A stretch of 64,000 nucleotides of DNA. Origin: Methylobacillus caricis. Its GTDB lineage: Bacteria > Pseudomonadota > Gammaproteobacteria > Burkholderiales > Methylophilaceae. The position numbers were made by a program, and so were the translations under genes. Within the stretch, counting starts at the first letter, position 1. Each line of letters starts with the position of its first letter. This document shows positions 34,230 through 43,227 of this stretch, one piece after another. The stretch covers positions 434,001-498,000 of the forward strand of contig NZ_JAJAVD010000001.1 in the NCBI RefSeq assembly GCF_020532705.1, read 5' to 3'. The notes under the pieces are model-generated. The model ran no database searches. It had not been told where the DNA came from and saw only the letters and a list, made by a program, of their open reading frames with translations.

Positions 34230-35639
34230 TTACAGGTCGAAGACCTTGCCGGGATTCATGATGCCTTGGGGGTCAAAGACTTTCTTCAGCTCGCGCATAT
34301 AGCTGATTTCCACTGCATCGCGCGTGTAGCCCAGATAATCTTTCTTGGTCATGCCTACGCCGTGTTCCGCTGAAATGGAGCCGTTGTATTTCTGCACGGT
34401 TTCAAATACGTGCTGGTTGACTACTTTGCATTTCTCAAAGAACTCATCCTTGCTCAGGTTGGCGGGCTTCAGGATGTTGAGGTGCAGATTTCCATCGCCG
34501 ATATGGCCGAACCAGCAGACTTCAAAGTCTGGGTAGTTGGCAGCCACTATGGCATTGATATCTGCGATAAATGCCGGGACATGCGTGATCAGAACGGAGA
34601 TGTCGTTCTTGTAGGGTGTAAATGGGGCAATGGTTTCGGAAATGCCTTCACGTAAATGCCAGAGCGCCTGTGCCTGTGACTGTGACTGGCTCATGACCCC
34701 ATCCAGGATCCAGCCTTGTTCCATGCAGTGTTCAAAAATGCTCATGGCATCATCCACCACCGCCTCAAAACGGCCTTCGAACTCAAGCAGTACATAAAGC
34801 GGAGACTCGGTTTCGAATGGGCGTGCCGCATGACCGGCTGCCATGATCTTCTGCAGCGCGGTATCGTTGAAAAACTCGAAAGCGGTCAGGTCTATGCGCT
34901 GCTGGAAAGCATGCAGTATCGGCATGACGGCGGCAAAATCAGGCACACTCAATACAAGCACCTTGAGGTCCTGCGGCTGGCGCGTGAGCTTGATCTCGGC
35001 TTCGGTGACAATGCCCAGCGTGCCTTCCGAGCCGATGAACAGTTGATGCAGGGCATAGCCGGTGGCATTCTTGATCATGCCCTTGTTCAGGTGCAGGATG
35101 TCGCCCTTGCCGGTGACAACAGTCAATCCCAGCACCCACTCGCGCGTCATGCCATAGTGGATGACCTTGATGCCGCCAGCGTTGGTGCCTATATTGCCGC
35201 CAATCTGGCTTGAGCCGGCAGCGGCAAAATCCACTGGATAGTAAAGGCCCTGCTGTTCTGCATATTGTTGCAACTGTTCAGTGATAACACCTGCCTGCAC
35301 CCTGACCAGGCGATCTGCATGCAGGAAAGACAGTACCTTGTTCATGCGGTCCATACTGATGACAATTTCACCATTGGCGGCCACTGCACCGGCGGAGAGA
35401 CCAGTGCGGCCACCACTGGGTATGACCGGGATCTGGCAAGTATTGGCCAGTTTTACGATGGCCTGTACTTCCTCGGTGCTTGCGGGGAAAACGATAACGG
35501 ATGGTCTAGGCTCGTAATGTTTTGTCCAGTCCACACCCCATGTCACCAGGCTGTCATGATCAGTCTTGACCCGTTGTTCTCCAACAATGGTTTTCAGTTG
35601 TTCCAGTACGTCAGCAGGTAGGGCGGGTGCATTCATCAA
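34230..35639 (-). CDS. FAD-linked D-2-hydroxyacid dehydrogenase (D2HGDH/GlcD/DLD family)
   Basis: A 469-residue flavoprotein of the PCMH FAD-binding type with VIPSGGRTGLSAGAV and GNIGTNAGGIKVIHYG (FAD contacts) and the C-terminal FAD-oxidase domain, including CWFGHIGDGNLHLNI with the metal-binding histidines and ISAEHGVG. The family covers D-lactate, glycolate and D-2-hydroxyglutarate dehydrogenases. Divergent placement beside serA and nearness to ETF and ETF-QO genes favour D-2-hydroxyglutarate dehydrogenase, as characterised in Pseudomonas stutzeri. Substrate is inferred from context. Confidence 0.85.
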   Translation of the reverse strand: MMNAPALPADVLEQLKTIVGEQRVKTDHDSLVTWGVDWTKHYEPRPSVIVFPASTEEVQAIVKLANTCQIPVIPSGGRTGLSAGAVAANGEIVISMDRMNKVLSFLHADRLVRVQAGVITEQLQQYAEQQGLYYPVDFAAAGSSQIGGNIGTNAGGIKVIHYGMTREWVLGLTVVTGKGDILHLNKGMIKNATGYALHQLFIGSEGTLGIVTEAEIKLTRQPQDLKVLVLSVPDFAAVMPILHAFQQRIDLTAFEFFNDTALQKIMAAGHAARPFETESPLYVLLEFEGRFEAVVDDAMSIFEHCMEQGWILDGVMSQSQSQAQALWHLREGISETIAPFTPYKNDISVLITHVPAFIADINAIVAANYPDFEVCWFGHIGDGNLHLNILKPANLSKDEFFEKCKVVNQHVFETVQKYNGSISAEHGVGMTKKDYLGYTRDAVEISYMRELKKVFDPQGIMNPGKVFDL

Positions 35640-35846
35640 ATTAAGGCCTGTTAAAAAGCTGGTTTGCAGCGGATGAGGTAATTGCCCATTTTAACAGTTT
35701 TTATTGAGATTGATTCCTGATTCAGGATTTGCCTGGCTTATGGCCAAGTTGACTGCAATCTGGCTCGTATCCCTGATTTGGTAGGGGTTTAATATGTATG
35801 GCAGTGTGCTAGGATGACTGATTTTTGGCCTTTTCTCGGAGCAGTA

Positions 35847-37079
35847 ATGACCCAACAACTTTCTTTGCAAAAAGATAAGATTCGTTTCCTGTTGCTGGAG
35901 GGCGTGCACCAGAATGCCGTCGATGTACTCCATGCTGCCGGTTACAACAATATTGATTACCGCAAGACCGCGCTGGATGAAGATGCGCTGATTGAAGCGA
36001 TCAAGGATGTGCATTTTATCGGTATCCGTTCCCGTACCCAGATCACCACCAAGGTACTGGATGCAGCCAACAAGCTCACCGCCATTGGCTGCTTCTGCAT
36101 AGGTACCAACCAGGTAGACCTTGAAGGAGCGCTGGAGCGCGGTATCCCGGTATTCAACGCGCCATATTCCAATACCCGTTCTGTTGCTGAGTTGGTGCTG
36201 GCACAAACCATCCTGCTGTTGCGTGGTATTCCCGAGAAAAATGCATTGGTGCACCGGGGTGGTTGGACCAAGTCGGCCGAAGGGTCTTATGAAGCCCGCG
36301 GCAAGACGCTGGGTATCGTGGGTTATGGGTCAATTGGCTCCCAGTTATCCGTCCTGGCAGAAAGCCTGGGCATGAAGGTGATTTATTTTGATGTGATCGC
36401 CAAACTACCGCTAGGCAACGCCCGTCAGGTTGCAAGCATGGACGAACTGCTGGCCGAGGCGGACGTGGTTTCACTGCATGTGCCGGAACTGCCATCGACC
36501 AAGAACATGATGCGCGCCGAGGAATTTGCCAAAATGAAGAAGGGCGGCATCTTCATCAATGCCGCGCGCGGTACTTGTGTAGATATCGATGCACTGGCAG
36601 CGGCTATCGCCTCCAAGCAAATTGGCGGTGCTGCGATTGACGTGTTCCCGGTTGAGCCTAAAGGCAACGACGAAGAGTTTGTGTCTGCATTGCGCCCTTA
36701 CGAGAACGTGATCCTCACGCCACATATTGGCGGATCAACCCAGGAGGCGCAGGCTAATATCGGGATTGAAGTTGGTGAAAAATTTGTACGGTATTCCGAT
36801 GCCGGTTCCACCGTCACTGCGGTCAACTTCCCTGAAGTATCCATCCCGCAACAACCCGGTACCCACCGCCTGCTGCATATCCACCGCAATGTTCCTGGCG
36901 TATTGTCTGCGGTCAACAGCCTGTTCGCGCGCAGCAATATCAACATCTCCGCGCAGAGCATGATGACCAAGGGCGATATCGGCTACATGATCATGGATGT
37001 GGAAGCTTCCGCTTCTGATGCGGCGATTGAGGCATTGCAGACGGTAGAGGGTACTCTACGTACACGTGTTCTTTACTAA
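35847..37079 (+). CDS. serA: D-3-phosphoglycerate dehydrogenase
   Basis: First enzyme of serine synthesis, oxidising 3-phosphoglycerate with NAD+. The 410-residue protein has the Rossmann motif LGIVGYGSIGSQLS, catalytic Arg/Glu/His regions (FINAARGTCVDID; ILTPHIGGST) and a C-terminal ACT domain for serine feedback (HRLLHIHRNVPGVLSAVN). SerA enzymes of this type also reduce 2-oxoglutarate to D-2-hydroxyglutarate. ATG 35847 follows GGAGCAG; the frame opens at 35814. A terminator follows. Confidence 0.96.
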   Translation: MTQQLSLQKDKIRFLLLEGVHQNAVDVLHAAGYNNIDYRKTALDEDALIEAIKDVHFIGIRSRTQITTKVLDAANKLTAIGCFCIGTNQVDLEGALERGIPVFNAPYSNTRSVAELVLAQTILLLRGIPEKNALVHRGGWTKSAEGSYEARGKTLGIVGYGSIGSQLSVLAESLGMKVIYFDVIAKLPLGNARQVASMDELLAEADVVSLHVPELPSTKNMMRAEEFAKMKKGGIFINAARGTCVDIDALAAAIASKQIGGAAIDVFPVEPKGNDEEFVSALRPYENVILTPHIGGSTQEAQANIGIEVGEKFVRYSDAGSTVTAVNFPEVSIPQQPGTHRLLHIHRNVPGVLSAVNSLFARSNINISAQSMMTKGDIGYMIMDVEASASDAAIEALQTVEGTLRTRVLY

Positions 37080-37120
37080 GCCATGGCAAAATGTAGCTGT
37101 TGAGTTAAGTCTACGGTGAA

Positions 37121-37153
37121 AATAAAAAGGGCACATTGATGTGCCCTTTTTTA
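37121..37153 (+). terminator. Terminator after serA
   Basis: GGGCACAT (37129-37136), loop TG, ATGTGCCC (37139-37146), with A-run before and T-run after, so it can work in both directions. Confidence 0.92.
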
Positions 37154-37193
37154 TTTGGAGGATGTACAGTTTAGACATCCTGTCGGTAGTGAG

Positions 37194-37327
37194 TGATGGA
37201 GCGAGCATAGCAATGCTCCGAGACCTGTGCTTTTGACCTTGGGTTGGTGTTTTTGGTCCTCGTCTGGCTGCGCTGCTCGGCGCGGTCAGATGGGAAGATT
37301 AAGATCAACACCAAATCAGCTCCATCA
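37194..37327. repeat. Nested inverted-repeat element (134 bp)
   Basis: Outer arms TGATGGAGC (37194-37202) and GCTCCATCA (37319-37327); middle arms TTGGTGTT (37244-37251) and AACACCAA (37307-37314); inner arms TCTGGCTGCGC (37263-37273) and GCGCGGTCAGA (37280-37290, imperfect). The inner part shares GTCTGGCTG with the larger element at 42609, suggesting a related family. Noncoding, between convergent serA and ETF-QO genes. Confidence 0.55.
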
Positions 37328-37349
37328 TGCATTTGCTGGGGGCCTTTAG

Positions 37350-38999
37350 TTACATTCCTATGTAATTGGGGCCACCGCCCCCTTCAGGCGTACGCCAGTT
37401 GATATTCTGCAGCGGATCCTTGATATCGCAGGTTTTGCAGTGAATGCAGTTGGATGCATTGATCTGCAGGCGCGGGTTGCCTTCCTGCTGCACAATCTCA
37501 TACACCCCTGCAGGGCAATAGCGCTGCTCAGGTGCATCGTACTGTGGCAGGTTAATATCGATCGGGATGCTGGGGTTCTTCAGCACAAGGTGGCAGGGTT
37601 GGTCTTCCTCATGAAATACATTAGTCAGGTAGACTGAGGAAAGCTTGTCGAAGCTGACCACGCCATCCGGTTTCGGATACTCGATCTTGCGGGCTTCACT
37701 AACTTTCTTCAGCGTTTCGTGGTCGGCTTTGCCGTGCTTCAGGGTCCAGGGCAAACTGATGCCAAAGGACTCCAGCCACATTTCCACTCCGCTATATAGG
37801 CTGCCGAGAATGTTGCCAAAGCGGGAAATGGCCGGTTTGATATTGCGTACTGCATGCAAATCCTTCCAGATCCAGGAGTCGCGGACTTTTCGAGGGTACG
37901 CATCCAGTGTTGCGCCTATCTTATCTGTGGCCAATGCTTCCATCACGGCTTCTGCCGCCAGCATGCCGGACTTCATGGCGTTATGTGTGCCCTTGATGCG
38001 TGGCACATTCACAAACCCGGCAGAACAACCAATGATGAGGCCGCCGGGGAATACCAGGGTAGGCAGGGATTGCAGTCCACCCTCAGTAATGGCGCGTGCG
38101 CCATAGCTTAGCCGCTTGCCATTTTCCAGCAGAGGGCGGATGGCTGGGTGCGTTTTGTAACGCTGAAACTCGTCAAATGGGCTCAGGTGCGGATTGCTGT
38201 AGTTGAGGTGGACGACAAAGCCAATGGCGACCGTGTTTTCCTTGAGGTGGTATATGAATGCGCCACCGCCGGTGCTGTTATCCAGTGGCCAGCCTTGTGA
38301 ATGCATGACCAAGCCAGGTTTTGATTGCTCTGGGGCGATTTGCCAGATTTCCTTGAAGCCTATGCCGTATTTCTGCGGTTCGGCATTGCTGCGCAGGTTG
38401 AATTTCTCTGTCAGGTCCTTGGTCAAGGATCCGCGTGCACCCTCGGCAAACAGGGTGTAGTGCGCGCGTAACTCCATGCCCGGTGCAAAACTAGGCTTTT
38501 CATTGCCAGCCTTGTCGCGACCCATGTCGCCAGTGATCACGCCCTGGACAACCCCGGCTTCATCATAGATAACTTCTGCGGCACTGAAACCAGGATAGAT
38601 TTCCACGCCCAGTGCTTCTGCCTGTTCTCCAAGCCAGCGGCATACATCCCCCAGGCTAACGATGTAGTTGCCATGATTGTTCATGAGCGGTGGCAACAGC
38701 TTGTTGGGGATTTTCCAGCTTGCCTGCTTGCCCAGCATGAGGAACTGGTCATCGCTGACCTCGGTGTGCAGGGGCGCCCCTTTTTCCTTCCAATCCGGGA
38801 TCAGTTCATTGAGCGCGATCGGGTCTATGACTGCGCCAGATAGAATATGGGCACCGACTTCAGCGCCTTTTTCCAGGATACACACACCGATTTCGCGACC
38901 AGCTTCCAGTGCCAGTTGTTTGATACGGATCGCTGCTGCCAAGCCGGAAGGGCCTGCGCCTACGATCAGTACGTCATAATTCATTACATCGCGTTGCAT
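37350..38999 (-). CDS. etfD: Electron transfer flavoprotein-ubiquinone oxidoreductase
   Basis: ETF-QO takes electrons from ETF and reduces ubiquinone in the inner membrane. The 549-residue protein has the N-terminal FAD motif VLIVGAGPSGLAAAIRI, the family's GGLQSLPTLVFPGGLIIGC region and a C-terminal 4Fe-4S site (CIHCKTCDIKDPLQNINW). The start may be ATG 38999 (MQRDVMNYDV) or 38984 (MNYDVLIVG); neither has a strong ribosome site. It follows the LysR gene by 10 bp, so the two are probably co-transcribed. Confidence 0.95.
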   Translation of the reverse strand: MQRDVMNYDVLIVGAGPSGLAAAIRIKQLALEAGREIGVCILEKGAEVGAHILSGAVIDPIALNELIPDWKEKGAPLHTEVSDDQFLMLGKQASWKIPNKLLPPLMNNHGNYIVSLGDVCRWLGEQAEALGVEIYPGFSAAEVIYDEAGVVQGVITGDMGRDKAGNEKPSFAPGMELRAHYTLFAEGARGSLTKDLTEKFNLRSNAEPQKYGIGFKEIWQIAPEQSKPGLVMHSQGWPLDNSTGGGAFIYHLKENTVAIGFVVHLNYSNPHLSPFDEFQRYKTHPAIRPLLENGKRLSYGARAITEGGLQSLPTLVFPGGLIIGCSAGFVNVPRIKGTHNAMKSGMLAAEAVMEALATDKIGATLDAYPRKVRDSWIWKDLHAVRNIKPAISRFGNILGSLYSGVEMWLESFGISLPWTLKHGKADHETLKKVSEARKIEYPKPDGVVSFDKLSSVYLTNVFHEEDQPCHLVLKNPSIPIDINLPQYDAPEQRYCPAGVYEIVQQEGNPRLQINASNCIHCKTCDIKDPLQNINWRTPEGGGGPNYIGM

Positions 39000-39009
39000 G
39001 CTAAAACTT

Positions 39010-39936
39010 TCATGGAATATACGGTATGTTGATTTCGTCGCTGCGCCGCGCATCGCGTGTCAGCAGTCGACAATGATTAAGGAACTCGCGTACTGCGGTC
39101 GTCTGATATTTCTTTTTATGCCAGACGAACATGAACTGGCGTCTTAAATCCAGTTCGGGCGTTTGTATGGCTACCAGATTGCCCCGGGCAATATCATCTT
39201 TCAGCGCCAGGTGTGAAACGCAACCAAGTCCCAATCCAGATTCCACTGCACGCTTGATGGCCTCCGTATGTTCCAGCACCAGTTTGACGTTAAGCCTGGT
39301 GTGGTAATGGCGCAGGGCATGGTCAAAGGTTTCACGTGTGCCTGAACCTCGCTCGCGCAAGACCCAGCTTTCTTGTAGCAACTCATCCAGGGATGCCTGC
39401 TTGTGCAAGGCCAGCGGATGCTGTGGCGAACAAAATACGGTCAATTCGTCTTCAATCCAGGGCTCTACTTCCAGATCCGGGTGATGGCAATCGCCTTCTA
39501 TCAATCCTAGGTCAAGATCATACATGGCAACCTGGTTCATCACCGAATTAGTGTTCTGTACATATAGTTGTACCTGGCACTCTATATGCTGCTTCATGAA
39601 TGAACCAATCAACAGGGTGGCAAGGTAATTGCCAATAGTCAGCGTGGCGCCTACTTTTAGCAAGCCAAATGCGGCTTTTCCCTGTAAAATACTCTCGATT
39701 TCAGCGGCCCGGTCAAGCAGGGCGGCTGCCATGGGCAGCAGGCTTCTTCCTAGCTCGTTGAGTTTCAGCACTTTACCCATGCGGTCAAACAGTTTGCAAT
39801 CAAACTGTCGTTCCAGTTCGGCAAGTGCGGTACTCGCTGCGGATTGCGATAACGACAATGCTTCGGCCGCGCGTGACACATTCTCCAGGCGTGCAATGGC
39901 AACAAAAACTTCCAGTTGTCGTAGGGTATGCTTCAC
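39010..39936 (-). CDS. LysR-family transcriptional regulator
   Basis: A 308-residue LysR regulator: N-terminal winged helix (RQLEVFVAIARLENVSRAAE; SQSAASTALAELERQ) and effector-binding domain (about 90-300). The start is GTG at 39934-39936. It is divergent from etfBA and directly upstream of ETF-QO, so it likely controls the ETF genes. A Fur-like palindrome (39938-39952) sits against its start codon. The effector is not identifiable. Confidence 0.92.
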   Translation of the reverse strand: MKHTLRQLEVFVAIARLENVSRAAEALSLSQSAASTALAELERQFDCKLFDRMGKVLKLNELGRSLLPMAAALLDRAAEIESILQGKAAFGLLKVGATLTIGNYLATLLIGSFMKQHIECQVQLYVQNTNSVMNQVAMYDLDLGLIEGDCHHPDLEVEPWIEDELTVFCSPQHPLALHKQASLDELLQESWVLRERGSGTRETFDHALRHYHTRLNVKLVLEHTEAIKRAVESGLGLGCVSHLALKDDIARGNLVAIQTPELDLRRQFMFVWHKKKYQTTAVREFLNHCRLLTRDARRSDEINIPYIP

Positions 39937-39937
39937 C

Positions 39938-39952
39938 TGAGAATGATTCTCA
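39938..39952. promoter_or_regulatory. Fur-box-like palindrome between LysR gene and etfB
   Basis: TGAGAATGATTCTCA is a perfect 7-1-7 palindrome with one symmetric difference from the Fur pattern TGATAATnATTATCA. It lies next to the LysR start and 99 bp before etfB. Iron control of the Fe-S protein ETF-QO would be logical but is inference. Confidence 0.55.
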
Positions 39953-40050
39953 TATCGATGTGGTAGATATGTGATATAGTAATAATTGATTTAACAGATA
40001 TTTTACCGCCGATTAAAATACGCGGCAAATTATGGAGTGGGATCGCAAAT

Positions 40051-40797
40051 ATGAAAGTTCTAGTTGCTGTCAAACATGTGGTTGATTACAACATCAAGCC
40101 CCGTGTCAAGCCGGATGGTTCCGATGTCGATATCGCCGGCGTCAAGATGGGCATCAATCCATTTGACGAAATTGCAGTGGAAGAAGCTATCCGTCTCAAG
40201 GAGCGCGGTGTAGCCACTGAAGTGGTTGCCGTGACCATTGGCAAGGCCAACAGCCAGGATACCTTGCGTCATGCGTTGGCAATGGGTGTGGATAAGGCTG
40301 TGCTGATCCAGACTGACGTTGAGGTACAGCCGCTGGCGGTTGCCAAGCTGCTGAAATCTTTAGTGGAGCGCGAACAGCCTCAACTCATTATTCTGGGCAA
40401 ACAGGCCATTGATGATGACCTAGGACAAACTGGCCAGATGCTCGCAGCCTTGATCAATGCAGGTCAAGGCACATTCGCTTCCGTTATTGATGTGAAGGCT
40501 GGCGAGATTGAAGTGACCCGTGAAATTGACGGAGGTACTGATGTGGTGGCACTCAAGCTGCCCGCAGTCGTGACCACTGATCTGCGCCTCAATGAGCCGC
40601 GTTTCATCAAGCTGCCTAACCTGATGATGGCCAAGAAAAAGCCGATTGAGACAATTAATGCTGCAGACCTGGGCCTGGACATCAGTCCACGCCTGAAGCA
40701 ATTGAAGGCGGCCGATCCTGAGCCACGCAAGCCAGGTATCAAGGTGGCCAATGTGGCCGAACTTGTTGAAAAACTACGTCTAGCGGAAGTCCTGTAA
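40051..40797 (+). CDS. etfB: Electron transfer flavoprotein beta subunit
   Basis: The 248-residue small ETF subunit (MKVLVAVKHVVDYNIKPRVK) binds AMP and forms the heterodimer with EtfA. It shows the ETF beta motif VEEAIRLKERG and the recognition-loop region LGKQAIDDDLGQTGQMLA. ETF collects electrons from several flavin dehydrogenases and passes them to ETF-QO. Its stop overlaps the etfA start. Normal length. Confidence 0.97.
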   Translation: MKVLVAVKHVVDYNIKPRVKPDGSDVDIAGVKMGINPFDEIAVEEAIRLKERGVATEVVAVTIGKANSQDTLRHALAMGVDKAVLIQTDVEVQPLAVAKLLKSLVEREQPQLIILGKQAIDDDLGQTGQMLAALINAGQGTFASVIDVKAGEIEVTREIDGGTDVVALKLPAVVTTDLRLNEPRFIKLPNLMMAKKKPIETINAADLGLDISPRLKQLKAADPEPRKPGIKVANVAELVEKLRLAEVL

Positions 40798-41726
40798 TGA
40801 GTATCCTGATTCTGGCCGAACACGACGGCAAACATATCAAGCAATCTACCCGCCAAGCTGTTACCGCGGCTAACGCGTGGCAACTTCCTATTCACGTACT
40901 GGTAGCTGGCGCGCAAAGTGCCGCCATTGCTCAACAGGCTGCGGAAATCGCAGGTGTTGCCAAGGTGCTGCATGCGGATGCTGCCCAGTTTGAGCACCCA
41001 TTGGCAGAAGACGTATCTGTACTGCTTGCGCAATTGGGTCGTGATTACAAAGTCATCCTGTCCGCACACACCGCCTTCAGCAAGAGCGTATTGCCGCGTG
41101 TAGCAGCAGTGCTGGATGTCGCCATGGTATCCGATGTGATCAGTATCACTGCTCCATCAACTTATGTGCGCCCGATTTATGCAGGTAATGTACTGTCTAC
41201 TGTCGAAAGCAGCGATACTATCCAGGTAGTGACTATCCGCGCTACCTCCTTTGCGGTGCCAGCTGCTGGAGGCAATGCAGAGGTGGTAACTGTGACGGCT
41301 CCAGCCACTAGCGGCTTGAGCCGCTGGATCAAGGAAGACAGGAACGTTTCTGATCGCCCTGAACTTTCATCCGCCCGTGTCGTGGTATCGGGCGGCCGCA
41401 GCCTGGCCGAGCGCTTTGACGAGTTGCTGGCGCCATTGGCCCACAAGTTCGGCGGTGCGCTGGGAGCCACTCGTGCGTGTGTTGACGCAGGCTTTGCCCC
41501 AAACGACATCCAGGTCGGCCAGACCGGCACCATTGTGGCACCTGAGCTTTATTTCGCCATCGGCATCTCTGGGGCCATGCAGCATTTGGCAGGGATGAAG
41601 GACAGCAAGATCATCGTGGCGATCAATCACGATCCTGACGCGCCTATTTTCCAGCACGCAGACTATGGCCTGGTAGCCAACTTGTTTGACGCGGTGCCTG
41701 AACTTACTGCCGCGCTGAATAACTAA
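40797..41726 (+). CDS. etfA: Electron transfer flavoprotein alpha subunit
   Basis: The 309-residue large ETF subunit carries the FAD. The C-terminal FAD domain is clear: GGRSLAERFDELLAPLA, GATRACVDAGFAPND, QVGQTGTIVAPELYFAIGIS and GAMQHLAGM with the final NHDPDAPIFQHADYGLV. The ATG overlaps the etfB stop (TAATG). A ferredoxin-NADP reductase gene follows after 25 bp. Confidence 0.97.
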   Translation: MSILILAEHDGKHIKQSTRQAVTAANAWQLPIHVLVAGAQSAAIAQQAAEIAGVAKVLHADAAQFEHPLAEDVSVLLAQLGRDYKVILSAHTAFSKSVLPRVAAVLDVAMVSDVISITAPSTYVRPIYAGNVLSTVESSDTIQVVTIRATSFAVPAAGGNAEVVTVTAPATSGLSRWIKEDRNVSDRPELSSARVVVSGGRSLAERFDELLAPLAHKFGGALGATRACVDAGFAPNDIQVGQTGTIVAPELYFAIGISGAMQHLAGMKDSKIIVAINHDPDAPIFQHADYGLVANLFDAVPELTAALNN

Positions 41727-41751
41727 TCAACTTATAGAGAAAAAAGTATCC

Positions 41752-42528
41752 ATGAGTGCATTTAACACCGAAAAAGTGCTGAGCGTCAGACACTGGAATG
41801 ACAGTCTTTTCAGCTTCACCACTACCCGTAATGAAGCATTGCGCTTTGAAAACGGCCAGTTCGTCATGATAGGCCTGCAGGTTGATGGCAAGCCGCTAAT
41901 GCGTGCTTACAGCATCGCCAGTGCAAACTATGCCGAAAACCTGGAGTTCTTCAGCATCAAGGTACCCAATGGCCCGTTGACCTCTCGCCTGCAGCACTTG
42001 AAGGTTGGCGATGATTTGCTGGTGAGCCGCAAGCCTACCGGTACACTTCTGCTGTCCGACCTCAAGCCAGGCAAGAACCTCTATCTCTTGTCCACCGGTA
42101 CCGGTCTTGCGCCGTTCATCAGCCTGATCCAGGATCCTGAAACCTATGAGCGTTTCGAGAAGGTGATTCTGGTTCATGGTGTACGCCGAGTGAACGATCT
42201 GGCTTATGAGGATTTCATCACCAAGGAATTGCCCGAGAACGAATTCTTCGGTGAGCAGGTGAAGAACCAGCTGATTTACTACCCTACCGTGACACGTGAA
42301 GAATTCCGCTACCAGGGCCGCCTGACGGACCTGATGGAAAGTGGCAAGATCTATGAGGATATTGGCTTGCCCCCACTCAACCCTGAAACTGACCGTGCCA
42401 TGCTGTGCGGTAGCCCGCAGATGCTGATCGACACCTGCAAGATTCTTGATGCCGCAGGGCTCAAGGTGTCGGAGCGTATTGGCGATGTCGGGGATTACGT
42501 GATCGAGCGGGCGTTCGCCGAGAAGTAA
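41752..42528 (+). CDS. fpr: Ferredoxin-NADP reductase
   Basis: A 258-residue FAD enzyme exchanging electrons between NADPH and ferredoxin or flavodoxin. FAD-binding RAYSIASANY and NADP-binding LLSTGTGLAPFISLIQDPE, CGSPQMLIDT and the C-terminal aromatic-poor end YVIERAFAEK are typical of the bacterial Fpr subclass. It lies 25 bp after etfA, probably in the same operon, and ends before a strong terminator at 42552-42585. A ferredoxin gene lies elsewhere in the window at 50997. Confidence 0.93.
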   Translation: MSAFNTEKVLSVRHWNDSLFSFTTTRNEALRFENGQFVMIGLQVDGKPLMRAYSIASANYAENLEFFSIKVPNGPLTSRLQHLKVGDDLLVSRKPTGTLLLSDLKPGKNLYLLSTGTGLAPFISLIQDPETYERFEKVILVHGVRRVNDLAYEDFITKELPENEFFGEQVKNQLIYYPTVTREEFRYQGRLTDLMESGKIYEDIGLPPLNPETDRAMLCGSPQMLIDTCKILDAAGLKVSERIGDVGDYVIERAFAEK

Positions 42529-42551
42529 ATACGCTTTTCTCGATATTTAAT

Positions 42552-42585
42552 AAAAAGCTTGATGCTAGATGCATCAAGCTTTTTT
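42552..42585 (+). terminator. Terminator after etfBA-fpr
   Basis: AAAAAGCTTGATGC (42552-42565), loop TAGAT, GCATCAAGCTTTTTT (42571-42585). Confidence 0.93.
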
Positions 42586-42608
42586 GCTTTTAGGGCGGTA
42601 GTACTTCA

Positions 42609-43224
42609 AGGGCGAGCGTAGCGAAGCCAAGTTGCTGTTGACGTTGGGTTCCCCGTCTGGCTGTGCCGAGTAGCACAGCTTTTAATGGAAAAAGGACTGG
42701 CGTCTGTTTGAGCGATAGCGAGTTCAGCCAGTCCCCATTAAAAGCGAGCAACGCAGGTTGCCCGGAACGAAGTTCTGGGACGCAGACAATCGGGTCGCCT
42801 TTTCTTTGGTCCTGTTTCGTTTGGCGAGACAAAAGAAATGGACTCGCCCGGCGGAGCGAAACCCATTCTCCCGCCAATTGCAATATTGATAAGACAGAAA
42901 ATTACTCAGCTTGATGGGGTTGGGTAGTTAAGGCAAAAATGGCCTTGACTACTATCGCAAGGCATTGAACCGTTGCCTTTCGCTTGCCAGCGAGTCCCTT
43001 TATTTTGTATCGCCAAAATAAAGGAACCAAACAAAAGGCAACCCCGGAGACTGCGCCGGGAGCAAGCTCCCGGTCCCCTGCGTTGCTCAATCTGTCCGGG
43101 GTCTTGCAGAACTCGCTTCGCTCAGACATGCTGCAAGCCCTTGTCCGGCCGGATTTCCGCTACTCGGAGCAGTCAGACGGGGAACCCAACGTCAGCAGCA
43201 ACTTGGCTTTGCTGCGCTCGCCCT
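42609..43224. repeat. 616-bp nested inverted-repeat element
   Basis: Two 55-bp arms, 42609-42663 and 43170-43224, are reverse complements with four mismatches. Between them are further inverted pairs, for example GCTTTTAATGG with CCATTAAAAGC-type arms, and a hairpin around GCCGGGAGCAAGCTCCCGG. There are also sequences of the kind CCTTTTCTTTGG ... CAAAAGAAA seen as dispersed intergenic repeats in betaproteobacteria. No protein gene is convincing inside. The element ends 3 bp before the stop codon of the minus-strand gene at 43228. Confidence 0.75.
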
Positions 43225-43227
43225 GGA

